This document shows, one piece after another, positions 1-11,800 of a stretch of DNA of 64,000 bases. The notes beneath the pieces are model-generated. The model saw only the letters and a program-made list of their open reading frames with translations. It was not told the DNA's origin and made no database searches. Source of the DNA: Liolophura sinensis (Eukaryota; Mollusca; Polyplacophora; Chitonida; Chitonidae); the NCBI RefSeq assembly GCF_032854445.1, contig NC_088296.1, forward strand, positions 6,501,435-6,565,434. Direction: 5' to 3'. The position numbers and the translations under genes were made by a program. Each line of letters begins with the position of its first letter. The stretch's first letter is position 1.

Positions 1-212
1 GCTGTCAAAGTGGTACCGACACTGAAGCAGCGTGCCGAAGACACGGTCAAACCAGTCTTCTTTCTTTGCTCTTACGCTTAGTGCTGAGCGCCAAGGGAGG
101 CAGCAGCGATTACCATTTCTAAAGTCTTTGGCATGACCCGCCCAAGGACTTGATCCCAGGGTCTCCCAACTTCGGACTCTCTAACTATCAGGCCACCGAA
201 TCGGTCCTCAAC
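1..212 (-). mobile_element. tRNA-derived SINE (V-type, 'SINE-V'), cut by window edge
   Basis: Read on the minus strand, a tRNA-like head (box A-like tggcctgatagttagag, box B-like gggatcaagtcc) is followed by a body with gtgtcttcggcacgctgcttc. The same body motif occurs in the copy near 50.2 kb (gtgtcttcggcatgatacttc). The 3' part runs off the window. The head is diverged, so this is an old copy. The family assignment rests on shared motifs and recall of mollusc SINEs, not on a search. Confidence 0.6.
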
Positions 213-392
213 ACGTTGTAGTTTCTTGTATTCTACTGGGCACTGGATCGCACACTCGTATACGAAAGCCCTCAAGCGTTACATGTGCTCTTAGGAGAGA
301 CAAGGCAAGATAAGGTGAAAATGAGTTTTGCACTGAATTTATATCCCCACTGAATGACTTGTGATTATCGCTGTTTTTTTTTTTTGGACGTG

Positions 393-432
393 ACTGCCCC
401 CGAGTGCCCCCGAGTGCCCCCGAGTGCCCCCG
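393..432. repeat. 10-bp tandem repeat, 4 copies
   Basis: The unit cgagtgcccc is repeated about four times, perfectly, just after a T-run. It is C-rich on the plus strand and G-rich on the minus strand. Confidence 0.85.
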
Positions 433-435
433 CGT

Positions 436-1756
436 TAATATAATACTGAACCAGTGCAAGAGAAAGATTTGCATACCAAGGTTCAAGGTTAACTGATATG
501 GACATGTCTACCATTCCCATACCAATTGTTAAACCATGAAGAGGCGTTCGATAATCGCCAATAGTCGACAATCGCAATATCCATTTAAAAAACACTCTCA
601 ACACAACGTCTTTCGGAAGAATTTTGTGCCAATTTTGGTATATAACGCTGGTAGTATGTTAACGGAAAACAGATAGCAATTTCCGATTTAATAACCCACG
701 AAACGAAAGGGATAATAGCATTCATTTCAGCAATTGATATACTTTTTCATTTAAATCCAGTAACTTTCATGGCATGGACATCTTTGACAGACGGTCTGTT
801 AAAACATTCTTAAAAATATTAGGAAAACCTTTGGCATTAAATACAGGTCTTCCTTTGATCTGGTAACAGTTTTGATATTTATGGCGGATAACAATTGAAA
901 GGAATGAAATACAGTTCGAGTTGAGCACAATATGCTTAAACGTGTACTATAGTCTGTGGGCAAAGGAGGCACTTTATAATGCGAAGCTATACACATGATT
1001 AACATATTTGCACTCTCCGGAAAGCTAGCTCAAAAAACTGTTGATTATGACAAATAATATATCGTGGATAAATTTTGAAAATGAATGGACTATAAGTGGC
1101 ACATGCTTACTAGTGTACTACAGTGTGCAAAGGGAACTTCCTACATTACGAAATTTTACACACCACTTATTTGGAAATCTAGCTTAAAACCTGTTGATCT
1201 TGAAATACAAAACACTCTAATTGTAGGGAGAAATGCCTAGATGCCAAGCAGCCTAGATGCCAAGCAGGTACCGTATTCCGTATGCTCCCATGTCAGACCA
1301 ACACCAGCACTCATGCACTTGTTACTCTTGTCTCAAAGCTTAACGGGCGTTGGCATCAATCATTGTTCAACAATCAGCTGTATGAGTCATCTGCGAGGTA
1401 TGCACGATGGTCTGGTGGGGGTGGGGGGATGGGGGTGGGGTGGGAGATCAACAGGTTTTAACCTGACCCATAAAGCTGACGACACAAGGGACAGCACAAT
1501 CGTTCAAGGGGGCGGCATATGCATCCATCCCCACGTGGTGCGGGTATGAAGAGTTTGCAATTGAAAGACCTTTCGCGCAACCGCTTGTGATGGGGTTGTT
1601 GATGATCAACAAGTTACAGTTTGACAGGCTGAATGATGGATCAGCGCAGTGGGTTTAACATACAGAGCTGACGTAACATAGCGCACTTGGCGGTTGTTCA
1701 GGGCTGCATACATCCATCAAAACCAACAATAGATTGAATAATTGTACAACAAGTAT
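436..1756. other. No gene seen; G-rich tract at 1410-1445
   Basis: AT-rich sequence with only short ORFs. The one distinct item is a run of G blocks at about 1410-1445 (gggggtggggggatgggggt), which could form a G-quadruplex. No splice-bounded exon was found. Confidence 0.5.
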
Positions 1757-1935
1757 GTTCTCATAGACGTGACTGAGTTTTGGTTGGATATACATTATGA
1801 TTGTCCATAGATTCAATTCATCAACGGGTAATTTCCTTATAGATGTGACTGAGTTTGGGCTGTATATACATTATGACCCTCCATAAATGTAACCCATCGG
1901 CGAGTAATTTTCCCGTAGATGTGACTGTGTTTTTG
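1757..1935. repeat. 76-bp tandem repeat, about 2.3 copies
   Basis: The motif gaYgtgactgagttt starts at 1766, 1842 and 1918, exactly 76 bp apart. Between them are shared blocks such as tatacattatga and gggtaattt. The copies differ at several positions. Confidence 0.75.
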
Positions 1936-3258
1936 TCCACCCAGCCATCCCTCAAGAGGGGCAAATAGTAGATCTTTACATATGTACATATACAAAATAG
2001 TAGTGAAGTTACTACAAAATGTAAACATCACAGACATCAAAGGGCAAAGCAAAGAGGTATCGTAAATGACCTAACATTTACCCACACGAGTACATTGTTA
2101 GAGGTAAATAAATGTTCCAAACCATTACTTTTGGTGCCAGGGCTTACAATATCGTCCTACAGTCCAAACAAACCCCAAACAACTTTCTAACATCATCAGA
2201 TGTGTCAGAATCTAACAAAATTTGCAATTTAGTCTTTGGCGAAATTTTACGTCATTCACATGCAGGTTGCAATCAAGCTGTGTCTCTGATATGCGTTAAA
2301 AATGAATTACATCTTATGATAAAGAATTACCATTACGGCTAAAAAGGAGCCACTAAGGTACTGTCTTGAAACCAAAGCTGTGGGTGAATTATAAACTGGA
2401 TACTTAATGGGCGAATTGCAACATCCACACATTTTACTTAATGAGGTCAGATCAGGATGTGTTTACGTTTAAATCAAATATAAAGAAACGTAACCAGCAG
2501 GATTGGGTAGACTAAACTCTACTAAGTAACTTGACGGTCTTTATTTTAAACATGCAGCAAATTGGTTTCGACGACAGATCGGTAACACGGTAAAAGCGAA
2601 GGGCTTTTACCCATTAGGCCGATAGGCATGAGTGAAACATTGTCCCCGAATACACAATCTACGTGTGGGTAAAACTCTGCCAGCAAATGTGTCCTCCAGA
2701 GCACAGAGGCGCCAGAAACATATTATATTAATTGTGCATAAAGATTGTAGTAGAACTAACATTTTTCTTATGTTAAATATGACACAATATTATGTTATAA
2801 TAACAGAATGCTTTCTACCATCACTCCAGCAACAGACTTTCTGCTAAATTTACATCTGACCGGAATTATTATCGTGTGCAACTAAATCGTTTTAAACTAT
2901 AATTCTTGAACAATTCTGTGCACGAACAAAAAGAAACAAAGAAAATAAAAAAACAAAAGAGTCTTGTCTAGGTTGTTGAACACGTTCCATCTAACATCTG
3001 TCCACAGAAAAAGAAAGACTGTTGTGTCGTTTACACTCGGGATTTTATTTAATGGCGTCCGCTGAAACAAAATCGACGCGTTTAGAACTACGATAAAGAT
3101 TTTTATCTTTAAATACCTCAAGTAGAAGGGGATCTGGGGTCTACAACCTTTTTACGGCTCTCCGAACGCCTGATAAAATTTTTCTGTCCTAATCGATCCG
3201 CCATTTAAGTCGGCTTGTTCGTTTCCGTAAAGATTCAAAGAAGCAGACGACCGGGTCC
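1936..3258. other. No gene seen
   Basis: AT-rich unique sequence. The ORF at 2897-3121 (-) is hydrophobic, but this follows from A/T-rich sequence and it shows no domain. The stretch 3140-3340 is GC-richer and carries the X-box listed separately. Confidence 0.4.
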
Positions 3259-3272
3259 GTCGCTATGGCAAC
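3259..3272. promoter_or_regulatory. Perfect RFX X-box motif
   Basis: gtcgctatggcaac fits the RFX consensus RYYNYYATRRNRAC on both strands. RFX factors drive ciliary genes in animals. The surrounding 3140-3340 is less AT-rich than its flanks, as a promoter might be. By base composition one or two such matches are expected by chance in 64 kb, and no start exon was found beside it. Confidence 0.4.
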
Positions 3273-3667
3273 CATCCAAAGATCACGTATCGAACGAAGC
3301 GGGCCTCGCTAATATCTCCGTGTCACTGTGATGGCGAAGATTCTACTCTTCTAATAAAGTAAAGCGAACATCTAGAAAGATTGAAAGAATAAAACTGTAA
3401 GAAAAAAAATTACTTCAAAATATTACACCGAAGTAAACAACCCTGCATTTCATATCAACTGTACCGGTCAATAAACAGCTGTGTCATAAAAAAAACATCC
3501 TCCCTGTAGATAGCCCACAACTCGCTTAATGTTAGGGTGCATAGGCAGACAGGCTGTAATAGCACAGCCTTTCATTTTATGACAAGGTTTTGTGGAAAAC
3601 AGCTGTGAACTAAATTAGTTGATTTGTATTTTCACCATTTACTAGATCTGTCGCCACATTATATAGT

Positions 3668-3862
3668 TATTCATTCGCCTAGAACACTCCTTGCGTCTCG
3701 CTGTCAACTCTCAAAAATTTTGACAGCTTCTCTTCGCATGAATTCGTTCTAATTTCTTTACTTAGGTCTGCAGTGGTTGTTCTGGACATTGCATGGTCTT
3801 CTCATTGTTGGACCTGAACGTCCGTCATGGTTGATGGCTAGTGTACATCTGTCCGTTTCAAC
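3668..3862 (-). repeat. Family B interspersed repeat, diverged copy
   Basis: On the plus strand it reads attcgcctagaacactcc, then cttctcttcgcatgaattcg, tttctttacttaggtc and gaacgtccgtcatggttga. The same ordered blocks occur near 8.6-8.86 kb and in reverse complement near 26.3, 33.1, 34.8 and 47.9 kb. No coding capacity. Confidence 0.65.
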
Positions 3863-4796
3863 ACATGCACTGTGTTCGTTTGAACGAGTTTGAAATTCCG
3901 AATTAATACCGTTCTGGCAAACTATACAATCACTTCAAAATATTTAAATTGAGCAATGCGGTTATTTCCAGCACTAAGTGCTCAAAAGCTTCGTCGTGGA
4001 TGTTCAGATACCTAAGTATGGTAAATCACTTATTAAATATTTGGCTTGGCTGACTGATTATAATGAAATATAGTTTGTATTATACCATATGAGTTATATT
4101 TTTTAGCATTTGTCTTATTGTTGTTTACCATCATGTCGTAAAATCGCTCACTTATAAGACGGGGATTCATTTTATGGGTGGGGGTAGCGACATGCCGACG
4201 GAAATTACCCGTCTCTTGCAGACTACTGATGGATTTATGCATAACATATTAATATGAAGATAAGTGGCCGTCAGCCAACGTTCAACACTGGCATACCACA
4301 CGGTCACTGAGAGCGGAGGATTAAACCATTGCAATTGGGCAAACAGCCGACGAACTTTCTCACAAATATGCACGCAATATTGGTGGAAGACACGTGCATT
4401 CAAAGGTTAAACTTCTCTAACCCACGTGAGTGTCATCACCGCTCAGTGTCACCAAGGACCCACAAACAACAAAGGGTATGGTGCGGGTGGAGGTGGTAGT
4501 GGTGTGGGTGGAATGTAGTGGAGATTGGGGGCGTGAGGTGGGGGTTGATTATCAACAAATTACTTGTTACTTGTCATAGCCCAATGTTAAAATCCATGTA
4601 GCCGACAGAGCGCTCGGGCACTCATGTATTCTTACATGAAGTTCGCTCACGACGACTTTCCCCACCACCGTTATAACACAATAGAATGAGTGTTCCAGGT
4701 TTAACTTCGTATAATACAATACAACGGGAATTGTCACTGCGCTCACCCTGGAGATAAACATCCAACTCACATGTTACATGTTCGTACACTCCATTT

Positions 4797-5875
4797 TTTT
4801 TGGTTCACTTTGGGATTATGTAGAAGTACTGCTGAAAGGTTTGGGATTTACTTTGAGATTGTCAAGAGGCCTTACTGAAGATTTTGTAATTCACTTTGGG
4901 ATTATGTAGAGGCACTGCTATAGGGTTTGTGGTTCACTTTGGATTATGTAGAGGCACTAGCACAAGGTTTGTAGTTTACTTTTGGGATTATGCAAAGGCA
5001 CTCCTGAAGGGTTTGTGGTTTAGTTAAAGATTGTGTAGAGGCATTGCTGAAGGATTTGTGATTTACTTTGTGATTATGTAGAGGCACTGCTGAAGGGGTT
5101 GTTCTTTCCTTTGGGATTATGTAGAGGCAATGCTTAATGGTTTGTGGTTCACTTTCGGATTGTGTAGAGGCATTGCTGTATGGTTTGTTGTTTCCTTTGG
5201 GATTATGTAAGAGGCGCTGCTGAAGGGGTTGTGGTTTGCTTTGGGATTATGTAGAGGCACTGCTGAAGGGTTTGTGGTTTGCTTTGGGATTATGTAGAGG
5301 CACTGCTGAGGGGTTTGTGGTTTACTTTGAGATAATGTAGAGGCACTGTTGAAAGATGTGTAGCTCACTCTTGAATTATGTAGAGGCACTGCTGAAGGGT
5401 TTTTGGGTTTCTTCGGGATTATGTTGATGCACTGCTAAAAGTGTGTGGTTTACTTTGGGATAATGTAGAGGCACTGCTGAAGGGGTTGTTCTTTCCTTTG
5501 GGATTATGTAGAGGCAATGCTAAAGGGTTTGTGGTTAACTTTCGGATTGTGTAGAGGCACTGCTGTAGGGTTTGTTGTTTCCTTTGGGATTATGTAAGAG
5601 GCACTGCTGAAAAGTGTGTGGTTTACTTTGGGATTATGTAAGAGGCACTGCTGAAAGGTGTGTGGTTCACTTTGGGATTATGTAGAGACAGTACTTAAGG
5701 ATTTGTGGTTTTCTTTGGGATTGTGTAAAGGCAATGCTTAAGGGTTTATGGTTAACTTTTGGATTGTGTAGAGGCACTGCTATAGGGTTTGTGGTTCACT
5801 TTGGGATTATGTAGAGGCAATGCTTAAGGGTTTGTGGTTAACTTTCGGATTGTGTAAAGGCAATGCTAAAGGAGT
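4797..5875. repeat. 43-bp minisatellite, about 24 copies
   Basis: The unit is roughly gggattatgtagaggcactg followed by ctgaagggtttgtggtttactt. Successive gggattatgtagagg starts at 5243 and 5286 give a 43-bp period. Copies differ by substitutions and 1-bp indels, so the 90-codon minus-strand ORF inside it (5117-5389) is a by-product. Confidence 0.9.
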
Positions 5876-6516
5876 AATATTTTAGTGGTTCTCCAGATAT
5901 CATCGAATAATTTGTCGACCGTTATCAAATTTAGGACATTTGAAAAGATAAATTTAAAAAATATTTATAAAAAGAAAATATAATTTTTAGTTGACAATAG
6001 AACCAAGATAATGTACCGGAATTGAGACTTTAGCGCCCGTCGTCATATCTAATATTCTGGAGTCGGTTTATTTTACACAAAGCAGCCTAACTGCGAACTC
6101 TTCAAAACGACTGCGTTTAATTTTGCACACCCACATCCACAATGTGAATCAGTGGTACACAATTTGTAACTGTCCACTACACTTACACAGTAGTTCTCAG
6201 AGTGTATTTATTTATTTTATTTTTTTTTTTTAGACTTCCAATATTTTTATTAAATAATGTCATTGCTTTTGCCCTGTTTTCCATAAATATTCTATATAGA
6301 GACCGCCAATCTAAAATTTTCATTGTGCAAAACGCTTCAGTTTTAAACAGTGTTATTATCCACACTAACAACAGTTTCCGAAGCATTGCAAGACCATAAC
6401 ATTTTTACCAATGCCCATGGACGACAATTTTTGTGAAAGGTGTTAAACGCTTGGCTAACATTAAGTAATATGGCCCAGTTTGGTCTACCACGTGATTCAA
6501 GGGTTTCCAAATAAGG
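5876..6516. other. No gene seen
   Basis: Low-complexity AT-rich sequence with T-runs near 6210-6230. Short ORFs only. Confidence 0.4.
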
Positions 6517-6948
6517 TCATGTCTGCTGGCAGACACCCATGTTGTCGCCGCCATTTTTCTCGTGCCAAATTTCTGTTAAGCCAAAGATATTCCAAGGCAG
6601 ATTCCAAAAGGCGTCCATTGAATCGCCATGTTTTTGTTCCTCCCTCCATTTCTCCTCTTGGTAGCAAACCGTATTTTCGAAAGACTTTCTCAGGCCTTTG
6701 TCTGATAATGTTTCAGACAATAACGGCGTGCTAGCCAAAGGATGCCTGACTCCAAACCATGCACTCTTGCAAGCGACTGGATCAGAAACGAGGGAAACCG
6801 GCCACATGCTCGTCTCTGCGGTGAGTTGTTCTATGATTGCTTTGACCTCGCTGGTTTTCGCGATTGCCCTGTCACGTCCCAACGGGGGTGTGGGGAGGGG
6901 GTTAAGCATCCCAGGGACAGGGGGTGATGGCTTGTGAACATCTTCCAT
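6517..6948 (-). CDS. Unrecognised 143-codon ORF, possible gene or exon
   Basis: An open frame on the minus strand starts in a good context (ccacaacaATGG) and runs 143 codons to a stop at 6517. It begins MEDVHKPSPPVPGML, then a proline-rich segment and a mixed hydrophilic region with several Trp residues (WFG, FWNLPW, IWHEK). I see no signal peptide, membrane segment or known domain. It is one of the longest non-repeat frames in the window, but a few frames of this size are expected by chance in 64 kb, and a 79-codon plus-strand frame overlaps it. No good donor site ends it. It is offered as a candidate only. Confidence 0.25.
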   Translation of the reverse strand: MEDVHKPSPPVPGMLNPLPTPPLGRDRAIAKTSEVKAIIEQLTAETSMWPVSLVSDPVACKSAWFGVRHPLASTPLLSETLSDKGLRKSFENTVCYQEEKWREEQKHGDSMDAFWNLPWNIFGLTEIWHEKNGGDNMGVCQQT

Positions 6949-7326
6949 TGTTGTGGTTTAATGTGAAGCCCGGGTTCAAACTCCTCAGGGCAGTCTGCAA
7001 GCGCCCGCCCACGTGGTCGATCACATAAATTAATAAATTAGATTTCACTGAGAGGAACTGCGGCAATTTCAAATTTCCCGGATGGGAGTCGTTCCCCAGT
7101 GAACAATGAGAATTAATAACCTTGCTATATTGCCATCGCACTTGGTGGATACCGAGATGATTGCGTTTTGCGTTCTCATGCCCCGGTTTTCCCCATTTGA
7201 ACAAACCGGTGTTTATAGTGCATTATATTTGGCGGAAAAATTTCTTCCATGACAAAGTTGAACATTTTGCCTTATTCTGATAGTTCTAGTTGTTTTAGAA
7301 AGATGTTATGAGGTTTGCTTCGAAGG

Positions 7327-7450
7327 AAGGGTCCTATCCTATTGGATAGTTGTAAGTTACATGTGTAAAGGGTCCTATCCTATTGGACAGTTGTAAGTTA
7401 CATATATAAAGGGTCCTATTCTATTGGACAGTTGTAAGTTACAGCTGTAA
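7327..7450. repeat. 41-bp tandem repeat, 3 copies
   Basis: gggtcctatcctattgga starts at 7329, 7370 and 7411, each followed by agttgtaagttaca. The copies are nearly identical, which suggests a recent expansion. A palindromic CRE-like tgacgtca lies just beyond at 7474-7481. Confidence 0.9.
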
Positions 7451-7894
7451 ATACTCTTTTTTCGGGCAAAATTTGACGTCAGATACAATATATGTTACAG
7501 ACCTTCCATTTTCTAATAGTTTATGTTTAAAACCATAATAAATATAAACTGTAAAAACCAGAATTTTGCATATATCCACAATTTAGATTAAACCGACGAA
7601 TATAAAGTTGTGCTGAAGCTTTAATTAGAACAGTCAATCAAACTGGGCAAATTGGCCTTTAAGCAGCGTTGGTTGTGAAGAGTTATGTGCTGTACGAATA
7701 AATGGATGGATGACTAACAGGGTACAGAGCAAAATAATTTATGCATATGTACACAATGAATGAGATATACAGACTTACTGTTTATGCTTTCTGGTTGACA
7801 TATATATATATCTCCATACACATACAAATGCCAAGAAAGAGTTTCCATGGACAAGTGACTAGACGGCCCGTGTAACGCTATGGCAGAGAAGTCT

Positions 7895-8070
7895 CTTGCC
7901 ATTGCTGTCGCTGTAAGTGCAAGTTCAGTTCATGTTGACTTCCTCTCCGGCCTTATGTGAAAAGGCCTGCAAGCAACTTGTGAATGATCGAGAGTTCCCC
8001 CCGGGTACTGCCTAGTCCTCTTTCGCTATAATGCTGGCCTCCGTGGTATAAGTAAAATGTTCTTTAGTAC
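7895..8070 (+). mobile_element. SINE-A, diverged partial copy
   Basis: Recognisable order: tgtcgctgtaagtgcaagtt (box B region), ttcctctccggcc, the core ending ataatgctggcc, and tataagtaaaatgttctt near the 3' end. It has many substitutions and has lost the end of the tail. Confidence 0.7.
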
Positions 8071-8219
8071 AGTTTAAAACCTCAATCAAATACATAAAAA
8101 AATTAATTGTGTAGGAGGTCATGTTGTTGACATAACCCTGCCTTTTTTTTCACATACCACGGTTTTTGGCAAAGCTTTGTATGTTAAAGGGTTGTCCCAA
8201 TTCCGAAAAAATTTTAGAA

Positions 8220-8482
8220 ATGCAGTTCACATTTTGTAATGATTAGAAGATCACATTTTGCAATGATTTACAACTAACATTTTATTATGATTGGCAGTTT
8301 GCATTTCATGACGATTGTCAACTCATATCTGATTATGTGGGACAATTTGTAATGACTGACAGTTCGCATTTTGTAATGATTAGCAGTTCACATGTTATAA
8401 TGGTTGACAGTTCACATATTTATAATGATTGGCAATTCATATTTTATGATGGTTGACACTTCACATTTATAATGATTGATGG
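8220..8482. repeat. Monomeric 24-bp satellite, left edge
   Basis: Loose copies of a 24-bp unit close to gacagttcacattttataat plus gatt, in no higher order (for example gcagttcacattttgtaatg at 8222). Copies vary far more than in the main block at 8863-14310, as expected for the unhomogenised margin of one satellite. Confidence 0.75.
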
Positions 8483-8484
8483 CT

Positions 8485-8486
8485 TA

Positions 8487-8529
<43 letters not shown>
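8485..8529. repeat. (ATT)n microsatellite
   Basis: About 14 uninterrupted ATT units. Confidence 0.97.
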
Positions 8530-8574
8530 AAAGTGCCACTGACATATATGTTCTGATTATCGACATCTTGTACG

Positions 8575-8862
8575 CTAACACGATACACGATTAGGGCACT
8601 GATTTTATTGATTTGCCTGGAAGATTTCGGCAAAAGAAAAAGTCTTTGTACTGCTTCTCTTTGTATGAATCTGTTTACATTCATACTTTATATACTTTCT
8701 TAGGCCTTTGGTGGTTTGTCCATGTGTTGAACTGAACGTTGTTTTGGGAATTGGCCTAGCGACTGTTATCTTGAAACGTCCATGATGGTTGACGCCTGTA
8801 ATAATGTCTAATAATGTCTGTTTTGACGCCAAGATTAACGTTTTATACTGGCTGGTATAGCT
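8575..8862 (-). repeat. Family B copy lying inside the 24-bp satellite
   Basis: Plus-strand blocks cttctctttgtatgaatc, actttatatactttcttag, tgtccatgtgttgaactg, ttgggaattggcctagcgac and ttgaaacgtccatgatggtt match the other Family B copies in order. Satellite monomers lie on both sides (8220-8482 and from 8863), so the element interrupts one array. Confidence 0.75.
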
Positions 8863-11800
8863 CAAATTTTGTAATGATTTACTACTGACAATTCATGAAG
8901 GATGACATTTTATAATGTATAACAGTACAATTTTGACGGTTCCGGTTTTATAATAAATGGCAGATCACATTTTACAATGATTGACTGTTCACAGTTTGTA
9001 TTGGTTGACAGTTCAGGTTTTATAATAAATGGCAGATCACATTTGACAATGATTGACTGTTCACAGTTTGTATTAGTTGACATTTCCGGTTTTATAATAA
9101 ATGGCAGATCACATTTGACAATGATTGACTGTTCACAGTTTGTATTGGTTGACAGTTCCGGTTTTATAATAAATGGCAGATCGCATTTGACAATGATTGA
9201 CTGTTCACAGTTTGTATTAGTTGACAGTTCCGGTTTTATAATAAATGGCAGATCACATTTGACAATGATTGACTGTTCACAGTTTGTATTGGTTGACAGT
9301 TCCGGTTTTATAATAAATGGCAGATCACATTTGACAATGATTGACTGTTCACAACTTGTATTGGTTGACAGTTCCGGTTTTATAATAATTGGCAGATCAC
9401 ATTTTATAATCATTGACTGTTCACAGTTTGTATTGGCTGACAGTTCCGGTTTTATAATAAATGGCAGATCACATTTTATAATCATTGACTGTTCACAGTT
9501 TGTATTGGTTGACAGTTCCAGTTTTATAATAAATGGCAGATCGCATTTGACAATGATTGACTGTTCACAGTTTGTATTGGTTGACAGTTCCGGTTTTATA
9601 ATAAATGGCAGATCACATTTGACAATGATTGACTGTTCACAGTTTGTATTAGTTGACAGTTCCGGTTTTATAATAAATGGCAGATCACATTTGACGATGA
9701 TTGACTGTTCACAGTTTGTATTGGTTGACAGTTCCGGTTTTATAATAAATGGCAGATCACATTTGACAATGATTGACTGTTCACAATTTGTATTAGTTGA
9801 CAGTTCCGGTTTTATAATAACTGGCAGATCACATTTTATAATCATTGACTGTTCACAATTTGTACTGGTTGACAGTTCTGGTTTTATAATAATTGGCAGA
9901 TCACAATTTATAATCATTGACTGTTCACAATTTGTATTGGTTAATAGTTCAGGTTTTATCATGATTGGCAGATCACATTTTACAATGATTGACTGTTCAC
10001 AGTTTGTATTGGTTGACAGTGCAGGTTTTATAATGATTGGCATATCACATTTTACAATAATAGACTGTTCACAGTTTGTATTGGTTGACAGTGCAGGTTT
10101 TATAATGATTTGCAGATCGCATTTGACAATAATAGACTGTTCACAGTTTGTATTGGTTGACAGTGCAGGTTTTATAATGATTGGCAGATCGCATTTGACA
10201 ATAATAGACTGTTCACAGTTTGTATTGGTTGACAGTTCCGGTTTTATAATAATTGGCACATCACATTTTAGAATGATTGACTGTTCACAGTTTGTATTGG
10301 ATGACAGTGCAGGTTTTATAATGATTGGCAGATCGCATTTGACAATAATAGACTGTTCACAGTTTGTATTGGTTGACAGTGCAGGTTTTATAATAATTGG
10401 CAGATCACATTTTACAATTATTGACTGTTAACAGTTTGTATTGGTTGACAGTTCAGGTTTTATAATGATTGGCAGATCACATTTTACAATGATTGGCTGT
10501 TCACAGTTTGTATTGGTTGATAGTTCCGGTTTTATAATGATTAGCACATCACATTTTACAATGATTAGCTGTTCACAGTTTGTATTGGTTAATAGTTCAG
10601 GTTTTATAATGATTGGCAGATCACATTTTACAATGATTAGCTGTTCACAGTTTGTATTAGTTGACAGTTCCGGTTTTATAATAACTGGCAGATCACATTT
10701 TACAATGATTGACTGTCTACAGTTGGTATTGGTTGACAGTTCTGGTTTTATAATGATTGGCAGATCACATTTTACAATGATGGACTGTTCATAGTTTTAA
10801 TTGGTTGACAGTTTATGTTTTATAATAATTGGCAGATCACATTTTACAATGATTGACTGTTCACAGTTTGTAATGGTTGACAGTACAGGTTTTATAATGA
10901 TTGGCAGATCGCATTTGACAATAATAGACTGTTCACAGTTCTGTATGGGTTGATAGTTCCGGTTTTATAATGATTGGCAGATCACATTTTACAATGATTG
11001 ACTGTTCACAGTTTGTATTGGTTGACAGTTTAAGTTTTTTAATCATTGTCAAATCACATTTTACAATAATTGGCAGATCACAGTTTGTATTGGTGCACAG
11101 TTCAGATTTTATAACGATTGGCATATCACATTTTACAATGATTGACTGTTCACAGTTTGTATTGGTTGACGGTTCAAATATTTTAATGATTGGAAAGTCA
11201 CATTTTGCAATGATTGGCTGATTTTAGTTTGTATTGGTTGACAGTTCAGATTTTATAATAATTGCCAGATCACATTTTACAATGATTGACTGTTCACAGT
11301 TTGTATTGGTTGACAGTGCAGGTTTTATAATAATTGGCACATCACATTTTAGAATGATTGACTGTTCACAGTTTGTATTGGTGTACAGTGCAGGTTTTAT
11401 AATGATTGGCAGATCGCATTTGACAATAATAGACTGTTCACAATTTGTATTGGATGACAGTGCAGGTTTTATAATGATTGGCAGATCGCATTTGACAATA
11501 ATAGACTGTTCACAGTTTGTATTGGTTGACAGTGCAGGTTTTATAATAATTGGCAGATCACATTTTACAATTATTGACTGTTAACAGTTTGTATTGGTTG
11601 ACAGTTCAGGTTTTATAATGATTGGCAGATCACATTTTACAATAATTGGCTGTTCACAGTTTGTATTGGTTGATAGTTCAGGTTTTATAATGATTAGCAC
11701 ATCACATTTTACAATGATTAGCTGTTCACAGTTTGTGTTGGTTAATAGTTCCGGTTTTATAATGATTGGCAGATCACATTTTACAATGATTAGCTGTTCA

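Noticed and set aside
8910-10431. Long ORFs of 449-484 codons as repeat-rich proteins
   Set aside because: Both strands are open, and the peptide repeat is just the 72-bp DNA repeat. Later copies in the same array carry stops and single-base shifts.
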